A stretch of 64,000 nt of DNA from Trinickia soli. Lineage in GTDB: Bacteria; Pseudomonadota; Gammaproteobacteria; Burkholderiales; Burkholderiaceae. The translations under genes were made by a program, and so were the position numbers. This document shows, piece after piece, positions 18,660 through 27,483 of the stretch (within the stretch, counting starts at the first letter, position 1; every line of letters begins with the position of its first letter). The stretch covers positions 1-64,000 of the forward strand of contig NZ_PNYB01000004.1 of NCBI RefSeq assembly GCF_002879855.1. Direction: 5' to 3'. The notes under the pieces are model-generated. The model had not been told where the DNA came from. It did not search any database and was given only the letters and a program-made list of their open reading frames with translations.

Positions 18660-20210
18660 TCACTTGGCACGCCTTCTGAAGTACGCGTATTTGAAGCCCA
18701 TCAGCCAAAGCATACTGAAATATAGCGCGGCAAACAGAACGATACAGGCTCCGAGCAAGGCGATGCGCGCGATGGGGCGCGCCCGAAGCCCAACCCAGTC
18801 GAAACTGATCGAGCTCCAGTGCATGGCGCCTGCAAGCAGCAATGCCGCGCCCACCAGTTGCACGAAAAAGCGCAACCACCCGCTCGACGGAGTATAGATC
18901 CCTCGCCGACGCAATCCGATGAATAACAATGCCGCGTTGACGCAAGCGCCGAGCCCGACGCTCAGCGTCAGCCCCGCATGCGCGAATACGGGCACGAAGG
19001 CGTAGTTCGACAACTGCGTGACGACGAGCACGGCGATACCGATCTTCACGGGCGTCTTGATGTCCTGTTTGGCGTAGAAGCCCGGCGCCAGGATTTTGAT
19101 CAGGATCAGACCGATGAGCCCGACGCCGTACGCCGCCAGCGCCCGCGCAACCATGGCGACCGAATGTGCGTCGAAGCGGCCGTAGTCGAATAGCCCGGCC
19201 GTAAGCGGCACGGCGAAAAAGAACAGCGCGAGCGCGCTCGGCACGGCGAGCAGGAATGTGACTCGCAGGCCCCAATCGAGCAGGGCCGAATATTCGTGCG
19301 GATCTTCATCGGCGTGCGCCTTGGCCAGACTGGGCAGCAGGATCGTACCGAGCGCGACACCGAGCAAGGCCGTCGGAAACTCCATGAGCCGATCTGCGTA
19401 ATAGATCCACGAAACGGCGCCCGGCCCGAGACGCGAGGCGATGTTCGTATTGATGATGAGGCTCAGCTGCGCCACCGAAACGGCGAACGTGGCGGGCACC
19501 ATCTTGACGAGCACGCGCTTGACGCCGCGATGCGCAAGTGCCGCGACGGGATTCAGCCCGATGTGCGGCGCCATGTCGATCTTTTTCAGCGCCGGCAATT
19601 GCACGAGGAATTGCAGCACGCCGCCGACGATCACGGCCCATGCGAGCGCGAATACGGGTACCTTCATGTGCGGCGCGACGAATGCGGCCGCAATGATGAA
19701 GACGATATTGAGCAGGACCGGCGCGAACGCGGGCAGCGAAAAGCTCCCGTACGTGTTCAGCACGCCCGAGGCGAGCGTCGTCAGCGAAATGAAAATGATG
19801 TAGGGGAACATGATCCGCGTCATCGACGCGGCGAGCGCGAACGCCTGGCCGTCGGCACGCAACCCCGAGGCGACGACGTAGACGACCCAGGACGCGCCAA
19901 GCGCCCCCAGCACGGAAATGGCGGCGAGCGCCCAGGCAAGCACGGTCGACATCGCATCGACGAGCGCTTTGGTGGCATCGTGCCCCTGCTGATTCTTGAA
20001 CTCGGCAAGGATCGGCACGAACGCCTGCGAAAACGCCCCTTCGGCGGACAAACGCCGCAGCAGGTTCGGAATACGGAAAGCGACGTAGAAAGCGTCGGTG
20101 TATTGGCTGGCGCCGAACGCACGGGCGATCAGCGTCTCGCGGGCCAGTCCGGTCACGCGCGACAGCAGCGTGAAGCCGCTGACCGTCAGCAGGGCTCGGA
20201 ATAGATTCAT
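18660..20210 (-). CDS. murJ: lipid II flippase MurJ (MviN)
   Basis: A 516-residue polytopic inner-membrane protein of the MOP superfamily that flips lipid II to the periplasm for peptidoglycan synthesis. The start MNLFRALLTVSGFTLLSRVT, then GLARETLIARAFGAS and RIPNLLRRLSAEGAFSQAFV, are the classical MurJ signatures, and about 14 hydrophobic segments follow. Length is typical. It is divergent from rpsT, a common beta-proteobacterial arrangement, and is followed at five bases by the SirB1-type gene. Confidence 0.97.
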   Translation of the reverse strand: MNLFRALLTVSGFTLLSRVTGLARETLIARAFGASQYTDAFYVAFRIPNLLRRLSAEGAFSQAFVPILAEFKNQQGHDATKALVDAMSTVLAWALAAISVLGALGASWVVYVVASGLRADGQAFALAASMTRIMFPYIIFISLTTLASGVLNTYGSFSLPAFAPVLLNIVFIIAAAFVAPHMKVPVFALAWAVIVGGVLQFLVQLPALKKIDMAPHIGLNPVAALAHRGVKRVLVKMVPATFAVSVAQLSLIINTNIASRLGPGAVSWIYYADRLMEFPTALLGVALGTILLPSLAKAHADEDPHEYSALLDWGLRVTFLLAVPSALALFFFAVPLTAGLFDYGRFDAHSVAMVARALAAYGVGLIGLILIKILAPGFYAKQDIKTPVKIGIAVLVVTQLSNYAFVPVFAHAGLTLSVGLGACVNAALLFIGLRRRGIYTPSSGWLRFFVQLVGAALLLAGAMHWSSISFDWVGLRARPIARIALLGACIVLFAALYFSMLWLMGFKYAYFRRRAK

Positions 20211-20612
20211 GGGGCGCTAATTATACGGGCACCGACGGCACGGCCGAACGGCAATTCCGGCGTTTCGACCGCATGGGCGGCAACAGGTTGCAGCCGGACC
20301 GGCTGCAGTCGAACCGGTTCGGCCGGATTCCTGTTGAACTTGCCATGTGCCTGATTTTGTTGCTATACTCGCGCGTTTCGAGGCTCTACCTCGAGTTCGG
20401 TCTCGGCCGCTTGTCGGCTTTTTCTTGTTTTCTGCCGGCCCCGGTGGCGGTCGAACAGGGTCAAACGGGATCGAAAATGCGCGAAAGCCGCAAGCACGCT
20501 TCGCCGAAGTTTTTACACTTCTGGGCAATCGCTTCCAGACGTATGGACCAAAAAACGGCACTCGATTGGCCTTCCGGCCGGGCGCCGAAACAGTACAGGA
20601 CAAGGAACTCTC
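20211..20612 (+). promoter_or_regulatory. rpsT promoter and long 5' leader
   Basis: TTGCCA (20340-20345) and TATACT (20364-20369) with an 18-bp spacer and a TG-type extended -10 make a convincing sigma-70 promoter for rpsT. The resulting leader is about 235 nt. Upstream lie two perfect palindromic elements: GCAGCCGG (20290-20297), A, CCGGCTGC (20299-20306), and GAACCGGTTC (20311-20320). No ORF with coding character is seen in this interval. Confidence 0.65.
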
Positions 20613-20888
20613 ATGGCTAACTCCGCACAAGCACGCAAGCGCGCCCGTCAGGCCGCGAAGGCGAACTCGCACAACTCGGCACTGCGCTCGAAGTACCGCA
20701 CGGCGGTCAAGGCTGTCCGCAAGGCAATCGAAGCCGGCGACCAAGCCAAGGCAGCGGAAGTTTTCCGCGCATCGTCGAAGACGCTCGACATCATCGCCGA
20801 CAAGAAGATCGTGCATAAGAACAAGGCCGCTCGCCATAAGAGCCGCCTGGCCGCAGCCATCAAGGGTCTGCAAGCCGCTGCTGCATAA
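20613..20888 (+). CDS. rpsT: 30S ribosomal protein S20
   Basis: A 91-residue basic protein of the small ribosomal subunit that binds 16S rRNA. The N-terminus [19 protein letters not shown] and the later [20 protein letters not shown] pattern are diagnostic. AAGGAACTCTC precedes the ATG. In other bacteria rpsT is autogenously regulated through its leader; the long leader here is compatible with that. A strong bidirectional terminator follows. Confidence 0.98.
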   Translation: MANSAQARKRARQAAKANSHNSALRSKYRTAVKAVRKAIEAGDQAKAAEVFRASSKTLDIIADKKIVHKNKAARHKSRLAAAIKGLQAAAA

Positions 20889-21027
20889 TAAGTCTCAGTT
20901 GACCCGGTTGATCGGTTGACCGCAGCAGGTACGAACCGCCGAGGCGCGCAACGCCTCGCCGCTCACAAGCGGAGTGGCCGATAGGCGAATTCGCCGGCCG
21001 CGTCACCGGCTCGTGCTGCCCGGCAAC

Positions 21028-21068
21028 AAAAAAGCCCGCAATTCAGCGATGAACTTGCGGGCTTTTTT
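21028..21068. terminator. bidirectional intrinsic terminator between rpsT and the DUF3579 gene
   Basis: AAAAAAGCCCGCAA (21028-21041) and TTGCGGGCTTTTTT (21055-21068) form a perfect 14-bp stem with a 13-base loop. It has a U-tract on either strand and so serves both converging genes. Confidence 0.92.
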
Positions 21069-21182
21069 GCGCCTGAACTTTGGCCTGAACTCATCAGGCT
21101 ATGATCGGAACTGCGATTGCGGGATCCGCGCTATCCCGAGTTGATCGTGGGGCGAGCCGCGAGAGCGCGAGCCGATACCGCC

Positions 21183-21512
21183 CTACTTCCGCTTGGATGC
21201 GCCGTGATCGTCGGGCAACTCGCACGCCTCGGTGACGACGAGATCGTTGTCCTTCGCGAAGTTCATGACAAAGTCGAACGCCATCGGCTCGATGTCGCGC
21301 AGCCGCGAATCGAGAATGACACATTTGAGATCGCCGAGGAGGAGGGGCCGGACGTAGCGCGAATACTGCAGCCGCGCGTTCGGGCCTTGAGCGCCGGGGC
21401 CGAAGCAGGACATCACCCCTGCGAGGCGCTCGGACCAATCACTGGGCCGGAATTTCTTCCCGCTCTTCGTGATGCCTTGAATGAAGTATTCGGTGTGGGG
21501 TGCTTCGGCCAT
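21183..21512 (-). CDS. DUF3579 domain protein
   Basis: A 109-residue small cytoplasmic protein of the DUF3579 family: EYFIQGITKSGKKFRPSDW, then ERLAGVMSCFG and RYVRPLLLGDLKCVILDSRL. I know this family as a conserved beta-proteobacterial gene beside argF, with no proven function. The ATG at 21512 is chosen because the conserved sequence begins there; the frame runs upstream to 21608 without family character. It is divergent from argF. Confidence 0.82.
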   Translation of the reverse strand: MAEAPHTEYFIQGITKSGKKFRPSDWSERLAGVMSCFGPGAQGPNARLQYSRYVRPLLLGDLKCVILDSRLRDIEPMAFDFVMNFAKDNDLVVTEACELPDDHGASKRK

Positions 21513-21747
21513 GTAAGAAACCCATGAAACGTGCCCGAAGCCTGCCCGCCGGGCTTGGGAAAACTCGTCGATTATACCACCGCGCGGCGGTTTTGCCGCA
21601 CTGCACACAAACGGGGCAGACCCGCCGGCCGGGCAGCGCGCGGCTCGTCAAACGCCCGAAAATCCTTTATGCTGCCTTGAGTTACCACATCCGACGGCGG
21701 CGCCGTCCGGTGCCGGCGCACCGGGTGAAGCCCGCCGTATTTGTTTT

Positions 21748-22677
21748 ATGGCCGCCAAACAAATCCGTCACTACCTGCAGTTCAACGACTTCTCCCGGGA
21801 CGACTACGAGTACGTGCTAGAGCGTGCCCGCATCCTGAAACGCAAGTTCAAGAACTACGAGACGTACCATCCGCTGCACGATCGCACGCTCGCGATGATT
21901 TTCGAGAAGAACTCGACGCGCACGCGCCTTTCGTTCGAAGCCGGCATCTTCCAGCTCGGGGGCCATGCCGTGTTCATGAGCACGCGCGATACCCAACTCG
22001 GCCGCGGCGAGCCGATCGAAGACGCCGCCCAGGTGATCTCGCGCATGACGGACATCATCATGATCCGCACGTTCGGCCAAGACATCTTGCGCCGCTTCGC
22101 GGAAAACTCACGCGTGCCCGTGATCAACGGCCTCACCAACGAGTACCATCCGTGCCAGGTGCTCGCCGATATCTTCACGTTCTACGAACATCGGGGCCCG
22201 ATCGCCGGCAAGACGGTCGCTTGGGTTGGCGACGCCAACAATATGCTCTACACGTGGATCGAAGCAGCCCAGATTCTGGGTTTCAAGCTGCGCATTTCCA
22301 CGCCGGCCGGTTACAAGCTCGACCCGGCGCTTGTCGCTCAAGAGAGCAGGCCGTTCTTCGAGGAATTCGAAGATCCGAACGAAGCCTGCGTCGGCGCCGA
22401 TCTGGTCACGACCGACGTCTGGACCAGCATGGGCTTCGAAGACGAAAACGAGGCGCGCAAAGCCGCGTTCGCCGATTGGTGCGTCGATGCCGAAATGATG
22501 GCGCGCGCTCAGCCGGACGCGCTTTTCATGCACTGCCTGCCCGCGCATCGCGGCGAGGAAGTCACCGCCGAAGTGATCGATGGGCCGCAAAGCGTCGTTT
22601 GGGACGAAGCCGAGAACCGGCTGCATGTTCAGAAGGCGCTGATGGAATACCTGCTGCTCGGCAAGCTCAATCATTGA
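21748..22677 (+). CDS. argF: ornithine carbamoyltransferase
   Basis: A 309-residue cytoplasmic enzyme of arginine synthesis that joins ornithine and carbamoyl phosphate to citrulline. The carbamoyl-phosphate motif STRTR is at residues 56-60. The HPCQVLADIFT region, VAWVGDANNML, the ornithine loop DVWTSMGFEDE and FMHCLPAHRGEEV are all present. It is monocistronic by appearance, separated from the divergent DUF3579 gene by 235 bp. Confidence 0.98.
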   Translation: MAAKQIRHYLQFNDFSRDDYEYVLERARILKRKFKNYETYHPLHDRTLAMIFEKNSTRTRLSFEAGIFQLGGHAVFMSTRDTQLGRGEPIEDAAQVISRMTDIIMIRTFGQDILRRFAENSRVPVINGLTNEYHPCQVLADIFTFYEHRGPIAGKTVAWVGDANNMLYTWIEAAQILGFKLRISTPAGYKLDPALVAQESRPFFEEFEDPNEACVGADLVTTDVWTSMGFEDENEARKAAFADWCVDAEMMARAQPDALFMHCLPAHRGEEVTAEVIDGPQSVVWDEAENRLHVQKALMEYLLLGKLNH

Positions 22678-22795
22678 CGGACCAGGCGGCCCACGCCCCG
22701 ATCGGCGCATCTTCGTCGAAAGGGGGCGGCCGCCGGCAAGCAGGCGTACCCACGACGATGTCTGTCCGGGGTCTGCGCCAGTTCCTCAGCCCCCG

Positions 22796-23830
22796 TTAAA
22801 TCACCACGGGTTCCGGCTCGAGTTCGACGCCAAAGCGCGCGCGCACATCCTCCTGGATTGCCTGGGCGAGCGCCAGCACTTGCGCCCCCGTCGCGCCACC
22901 GTGGTTCACGAGCACGAGCGCCTGCCGCTCATGGACACCTGCTCCACCCATCACTCTGCCCTTCCAGCCGCATCGATCGATGAGCCAGCCGGCCGCCAGT
23001 TTGACGCGACCGTCCGGCTGTCGATACGAGACGATCTGGGGCTCGCGCGCGTGCAATGCGTCGAACGTCTGTGCATCGACGACGGGATTCTTGAAAAAGC
23101 TGCCGGCATTGCCGACGACGGCCGGATCGGGCAGTTTGGCGCGCCGCACGGCAACCACGGCATCGAAGATCGCCCGTGGCGACGGTCCCGCCCCGCTCGT
23201 TGCGAGCGCGCGCGCAACGTCCGCATACTCCGCGTGCGGCGTCCATGCCTTTGCCAGACGGAACGTCACTGACGTGATCGCAAACCGCCCGCGCCCTTCA
23301 CGCTTGAAAAAGCTGTCGCGGTAGCCGAAGCCGCATTGCGCCGCATCGAATTCATGCATGTCGCCCGTCGCCAATTCAACCGCGCGCAGCGAGCCGAAGC
23401 GCTCGGCCAATTCGAGCCCGTATGCGCCGATGTTCTGCACGGGGGCCGCGCCGACCGTGCCGGGGATCAGCGCCAGGTTCTCGAGTCCCGGCAGCCCCTG
23501 CCCGAGCGTCCATGCAACGAATTCATGCCAGTTCTCTCCGGCCGCCGCTTCGACGTACCAGGCTTCGCTGTCTTCGCGTACGAGACGCTTGCCCGCGAGC
23601 GCGACGTGCATCACGACGCCCTCGAAGTCGCGCGTGAGGACGATATTGCTGCCGCCGCCGAGCACGAGATGCGGCAGCCCCGCGACGCGCGGGTCGCGCA
23701 ATACGGCGGCGAACTGCTCAGGCGACTCGATTCGGCAAAACCAACGCGCACGCGCGTCGAAACCGAACGTGTTGCAGGCACGCAGCGAATAGTCGGACAG
23801 GAGAAGCGGTGTAGCGGCGGAAACGGACAT
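22796..23830 (-). CDS. murB: UDP-N-acetylenolpyruvoylglucosamine reductase
   Basis: A 344-residue FAD enzyme of peptidoglycan precursor synthesis that reduces enolpyruvyl-UDP-GlcNAc to UDP-MurNAc with NADPH. FAD-binding motifs [15 protein letters not shown] and [17 protein letters not shown] are clear. [17 protein letters not shown] (active-site Ser) and the late [12 protein letters not shown] are type I MurB hallmarks. The start [15 protein letters not shown] at 23830 is preferred; an ATG at 23851 would add seven residues. The longer open frame upstream is antisense to yajQ and is not real. Confidence 0.95.
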   Translation of the reverse strand: MSVSAATPLLLSDYSLRACNTFGFDARARWFCRIESPEQFAAVLRDPRVAGLPHLVLGGGSNIVLTRDFEGVVMHVALAGKRLVREDSEAWYVEAAAGENWHEFVAWTLGQGLPGLENLALIPGTVGAAPVQNIGAYGLELAERFGSLRAVELATGDMHEFDAAQCGFGYRDSFFKREGRGRFAITSVTFRLAKAWTPHAEYADVARALATSGAGPSPRAIFDAVVAVRRAKLPDPAVVGNAGSFFKNPVVDAQTFDALHAREPQIVSYRQPDGRVKLAAGWLIDRCGWKGRVMGGAGVHERQALVLVNHGGATGAQVLALAQAIQEDVRARFGVELEPEPVVI

Positions 23831-24088
23831 CGGCGAATTGAGCACTTGCATGGAGTACCGGAGCAGACCCGGAGCAGACGTCGCACAATGCGATGCATCA
23901 TGCGCTGCGGCGTTCGTCCGACGTTTTCTCGGGAGAAAGGCGTCGGTAAAATAGCGGTCGGTCGTGATTATAGCGAGTGCTTTGAGCGCCACCGGCCACG
24001 ACAGCTCAGCGCTCGCGAGAAGCCATTGCTGCGGCCGTCGGCGCTCGAGCGCCGGCCGCCGCCCCGTACACAGTCTGGAGAAATGAAT

Positions 24089-24574
24089 ATGCCGTCGTTC
24101 GATGTCGTTTGCGAAGCCAACATGGTCGAAGTCAAGAATACGATCGAGCAATCCAACAAGGAAATCTCCACGCGCTTCGATTTCAAGGGATCGGATGCGC
24201 GCGTCGAACAGAAGGAACGCGAACTGACGATGTTCGCCGATGACGAATTCAAGCTGGGCCAGGTGAAGGATGTCCTGCTCTCGAAGATGGCCAAGCGCGG
24301 CGTCGACGTGCGCTTTCTCGATTACGGCAAGATCGAGAAAATCGGCGGCGACAAGGTCAAGCAGATCGTCACCATCAAGAAGGGCGTATCGGGCGATCTG
24401 GCCAAGAAGATCGTCAAGCTCGTGAAGGACAGCAAGATCAAGGTGCAGGCGAGCATTCAAGGCGACGCCGTGCGCGTGACGGGCGCCAAGCGCGACGATC
24501 TGCAAAGCGTCATCGCGATGCTGCGCAAAGAGGTGACCGACACGCCGCTCGATTTCAACAATTTCCGCGATTGA
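24089..24574 (+). CDS. yajQ: YajQ family nucleotide-binding protein
   Basis: A 161-residue cytoplasmic protein of the UPF0234/YajQ family, two ferredoxin-like domains that bind RNA or nucleotides. Some members are c-di-GMP receptors acting on transcription factors. MPSFDVV at the N-terminus, [11 protein letters not shown] and the terminal [11 protein letters not shown] are characteristic. The ATG at 24089 has GGAG at 24077-24080 eight bases upstream. The ATG at 24083 is too close to that site, which settles the start. Confidence 0.95.
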   Translation: MPSFDVVCEANMVEVKNTIEQSNKEISTRFDFKGSDARVEQKERELTMFADDEFKLGQVKDVLLSKMAKRGVDVRFLDYGKIEKIGGDKVKQIVTIKKGVSGDLAKKIVKLVKDSKIKVQASIQGDAVRVTGAKRDDLQSVIAMLRKEVTDTPLDFNNFRD

Positions 24575-24620
24575 CGCGATTTGACGCCCTCGACCTGATC
24601 GCCCCGGCAGCCGGCAATCG

Positions 24621-25280
24621 TCAATGCTTGCGCATCGGCGCCGCGCCGCCGTCGTGTTTGGCGCCCGGCTGCGCAGCCGCCTTCTTCTCGCCAATCCGGC
24701 TTTCGGTACCGGCGATGAGCTTGGTGATGTTGCCGCGGTGGCGCCAGACCAGCAGCGCGCTCATGGCAAACACCGCCCAGGCAATCCGATTGGCGCCGAA
24801 CAGGAATACGTCGAACAGCGGTGCAAAAACGGCCGCGACGATCGCCGCGAACGAAGAATACCGAAAGAAAAACGCGATGATGAGCCAAGTGAGCGCCGTT
24901 GCGAGACCCAGCACGGGGTGAATCGCGAGCAGCACGCCGGCCGCCGTCGCCACGCCCTTGCCGCCCTTGAACTTGAAGAAAATCGGGTACAGATGCCCGA
25001 GAAACACGGCGATCGCCGCCAGCGCCACGGCCGTGTCGTCCAAGCCATAACGCGCGCCGAAGCGCGCGACGAGCCATACGGCCAGCCATCCCTTGAACGC
25101 ATCGCCCAACAGCGTGAGGATGGCGGCGATCTTGTTGCCGCTGCGCAGAACATTGGTCGCGCCGGGGTTCTTCGATCCGTACGAACGTGGATCGGCCAAG
25201 CCCATGGCGGCGCTGACGATCACGGCGAACGAGATCGATCCGATCAGATAAGCGGCGACGGTGGCGATCAGCATTTGCAT
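24621..25280 (-). CDS. plsY: acyl-phosphate:glycerol-3-phosphate acyltransferase PlsY
   Basis: A 219-residue inner-membrane acyltransferase that makes lysophosphatidate from glycerol-3-phosphate and acyl phosphate. It shows the three PlsY motifs: [19 protein letters not shown] with GNK following, the loop [15 protein letters not shown], and the later [11 protein letters not shown] region. About five transmembrane helices are visible. The C-terminal 20 residues are polar and variable. It is transcribed away from a YbaK-type gene 90 bp upstream on the same strand. Confidence 0.95.
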   Translation of the reverse strand: MQMLIATVAAYLIGSISFAVIVSAAMGLADPRSYGSKNPGATNVLRSGNKIAAILTLLGDAFKGWLAVWLVARFGARYGLDDTAVALAAIAVFLGHLYPIFFKFKGGKGVATAAGVLLAIHPVLGLATALTWLIIAFFFRYSSFAAIVAAVFAPLFDVFLFGANRIAWAVFAMSALLVWRHRGNITKLIAGTESRIGEKKAAAQPGAKHDGGAAPMRKH

Positions 25281-25369
25281 AAAGGCACTCTTTCAACTTG
25301 GCGGGCATAACCTGCGAAACGCGCAGGGCGGCTCATTTTACGCGGCTCGCGCGGCTCAGGGTTCAAGGC

Positions 25370-25861
25370 TCAGTCTACGCTCGCGCATTGCACAGGCTTC
25401 GCATCGAGCAATGCCGTCAGCACTGAGGGCGCCAGGCTGACCAGGTAGCCGCGCCGCCCACCGTTCAGGTAGATCGAATCGAGCTCGAGGATGGTCGATT
25501 CGACGTAGATGGGCATCGGCTTCTTCGTGCCGAACGGCGAAGTACCGCCGACGAGGTACCCGGAATGGCGATTGGCGACTTCGGGCTTGCACGGCTCCAC
25601 GCGCTTCGCGCCGATCTGGCGGGCGAGGTTCTTCGTCGAGACGGTCCGGTCGCCATGCATGAGAACGATCAGCGGTTTGGCGTGCTCGTCCTCCATGACG
25701 AGCGTCTTGACGACCCGGTGCTCGTCGACGCCGAGTTGGCGTGCCGATTCGGTCGTGCCGCCGTGCTCGACATAGTCGTACGGGTGTTCACCGAAACTCA
25801 CGTTGTGGCGCCGCAAGAACTGCGTGGCCGGGGTCTCCGAGACATGTTTGGTTTTGCTCAT
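25370..25861 (-). CDS. ybaK: Cys-tRNA(Pro) deacylase YbaK/EbsC
   Basis: A 163-residue cytoplasmic trans-editing enzyme that hydrolyses cysteine mischarged on tRNA-Pro. Characteristic sequence includes TPATQFLRRHNVSF, VVKTLVMEDE, then GYLVGGTSPFGTKKPMPIYV with the conserved GG-SP-G pattern and the YLNGGRRGYLVSL ending. The catalytic Lys is probably that in VVKTL. It may be co-transcribed with plsY. Confidence 0.94.
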   Translation of the reverse strand: MSKTKHVSETPATQFLRRHNVSFGEHPYDYVEHGGTTESARQLGVDEHRVVKTLVMEDEHAKPLIVLMHGDRTVSTKNLARQIGAKRVEPCKPEVANRHSGYLVGGTSPFGTKKPMPIYVESTILELDSIYLNGGRRGYLVSLAPSVLTALLDAKPVQCASVD

Positions 25862-25940
25862 CGGCGCATTGTAAGCGCAACGGCCCCGTCATTTCACCTC
25901 GCGGCTCATGCCCGCGGCGCAGTCATCGGGCCAGGCGTCA

Positions 25941-26960
25941 TCATCCGCGCGGGTGATGAATCGCATGCAAGGTCTTCAGGCGCTCGCGCGCGACGTGGGT
26001 GTAAATCTGCGTCGTCGAAATGTCGGCATGGCCCAGCAGCAATTGCACGACGCGCAAATCCGCGCCGTGATTGATGAGGTGCGTCGCGAACGCATGACGC
26101 AGTGTGTGCGGCGAAAGCGGCGTTTGGACATCCGCCGCGCGCGCATGTCGCTTGATGATGTTCCAGAACTGCTGGCGCGTCATGCCCTCGCCACGGGTCG
26201 TGACGAATAGCGCGTCGGCGGATCGCGCCCCCATCAGTGCCGGCCGCGCCTCCCGCAGGTAACGCGCGATCCAGCCGTGAGCCTCTTCGCCGAACGGCAC
26301 GAGGCGCTCTTTCGAGCCTTTGCCCATGACGCGCACGACGCCATCGTTCAAACCGACTTCCACCGTCTTGAGCAGGACGAGTTCGCTCACGCGCAGGCCG
26401 CTCGCATACATCAGTTCGAGCATGGTGCGATCGCGCAGCCCGAGCGCGGTATCGACATCGGGTGCGGCCAGCAACGCTTCCACCTGCGCCTCGCTCAGGG
26501 TCGAAGGAAACCGCGGCGCCTGCTTGGCCGAGCGAATGCGCAGCGTCGGATCGGCGCTGACCCGGTGTTCGCGCAGCGCCCAGGCGTAGTAGCGGCGAAA
26601 AACGGACAGCCGGCGGTTTGCCGACGTGCTCTTGCCATCGCTGCGCGCCGCGAGATAGCCGTTGATATGCTCCTCGGCGGCCGCATCGATGCCGACGCCG
26701 TGCGCGCCCACGAGCCAATCGGCGAACAACCGCAAATCGCGTCCGTACGCGTCCAGCGTATTGCGCGCGAGACCATGCTCGAGCCAGAGCGCATCGCCGA
26801 AGGCGTCGATCGCGCCCGCATTGGCGGCCTGCAGCGCCAGGGTGGCCGCGTCGGCCGGCGGCTCGAGCGGCGGCCGCGACGCCAATGGCGAGGGCGCCTC
26901 GGGCACACCGCCCGACACCGCCTCGACGGGCGCGGACATGGGCTCGTTCGCGTCGCTCAT
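25941..26960 (-). CDS. xerD: tyrosine recombinase XerD
   Basis: A 339-residue site-specific recombinase that with XerC resolves chromosome dimers at dif. The N-terminal SAM-like domain (about 50-135) includes LARNTLDAYGRDLRLF. The catalytic domain shows the first Arg in ASGLRVSELV, Lys in VMGKGSKERLVPF, HTLRHAFATHL (His and Arg), LLGHADISTTQ and the nucleophile Tyr in IYTHV. An N-terminal extension of about 45 low-complexity residues is unusual; XerD is generally about 300 residues. The start codon overlaps the ogt stop as ATGA, so the two are translationally coupled. Confidence 0.93.
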   Translation of the reverse strand: MSDANEPMSAPVEAVSGGVPEAPSPLASRPPLEPPADAATLALQAANAGAIDAFGDALWLEHGLARNTLDAYGRDLRLFADWLVGAHGVGIDAAAEEHINGYLAARSDGKSTSANRRLSVFRRYYAWALREHRVSADPTLRIRSAKQAPRFPSTLSEAQVEALLAAPDVDTALGLRDRTMLELMYASGLRVSELVLLKTVEVGLNDGVVRVMGKGSKERLVPFGEEAHGWIARYLREARPALMGARSADALFVTTRGEGMTRQQFWNIIKRHARAADVQTPLSPHTLRHAFATHLINHGADLRVVQLLLGHADISTTQIYTHVARERLKTLHAIHHPRG

Positions 26961-27442
26961 AGTGCAAGCGCGAGTTGATTGCTTTCGTGCGCGAGCAGCC
27001 AGCGCTTGACGCGCGGGTAGAAGCCGTCTCCCGCGTGATGCGAGAAACCGCCGAGCCCGTTTGCCGCCACCACGCGATGGCAGGGGATCACGAGCGGAAA
27101 CGGATTGTCGCCGCATGCCTGTCCGACTGCGCGCGGCACGCCGCCCACCTGCTGCGCGAGCGCGCCGTAGGTCAGCACGCTGCCGCGCGGGATCTCGCAC
27201 ATCGCCTGCCAGACGCGCCGCTGAAACGGCGTGCCGACATCGGCAAGCGGCAACTCGAATGGCGCGGCGGCGTTGGCGAGATAGCGCTCGATCTGGCGCG
27301 CCGCGCGCTCGGCGAGTGCCGAATCGGGCGCCATGACGCCGACCGAATCTTCGAGATAGACAATGGCGCGCACGCAGCCGGCAGCGGCGTCGACGCCAAT
27401 CCCGACTTTGCCGAACGGCGCGCTCACGACGGCGTTGTACAT
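26957..27442 (-). CDS. ogt: methylated-DNA-protein cysteine S-methyltransferase
   Basis: A 161-residue suicide repair protein that removes alkyl groups from O6-guanine onto its own cysteine. The active site IPCHRVVAANGLGGFSHHAG, the helix-turn-helix FQRRVWQAMCEIPRGSVLTY and YGALAQQVG are all present. Length matches Ogt-type proteins without an AdaA domain. The start at 27442 (MYNAVVSAPFG) fits the family; sequence upstream in frame is not conserved. It overlaps xerD by four bases. Confidence 0.95.
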   Translation of the reverse strand: MYNAVVSAPFGKVGIGVDAAAGCVRAIVYLEDSVGVMAPDSALAERAARQIERYLANAAAPFELPLADVGTPFQRRVWQAMCEIPRGSVLTYGALAQQVGGVPRAVGQACGDNPFPLVIPCHRVVAANGLGGFSHHAGDGFYPRVKRWLLAHESNQLALAL

Positions 27443-27483
27443 CGGTTCTCTCCGGTGGCGGGCAATCATGTTGCGAGCATAGC

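Noticed and set aside
23851-24694. N-terminal extension of the murB frame
   Set aside because: It is antisense to yajQ and has no MurB-like sequence; the MurB domain begins at 23830.
25941-26960. XerD as a phage or integron integrase
   Set aside because: Its motifs and coupling to ogt fit chromosomal XerD; there are no mobile genes or repeats around it.
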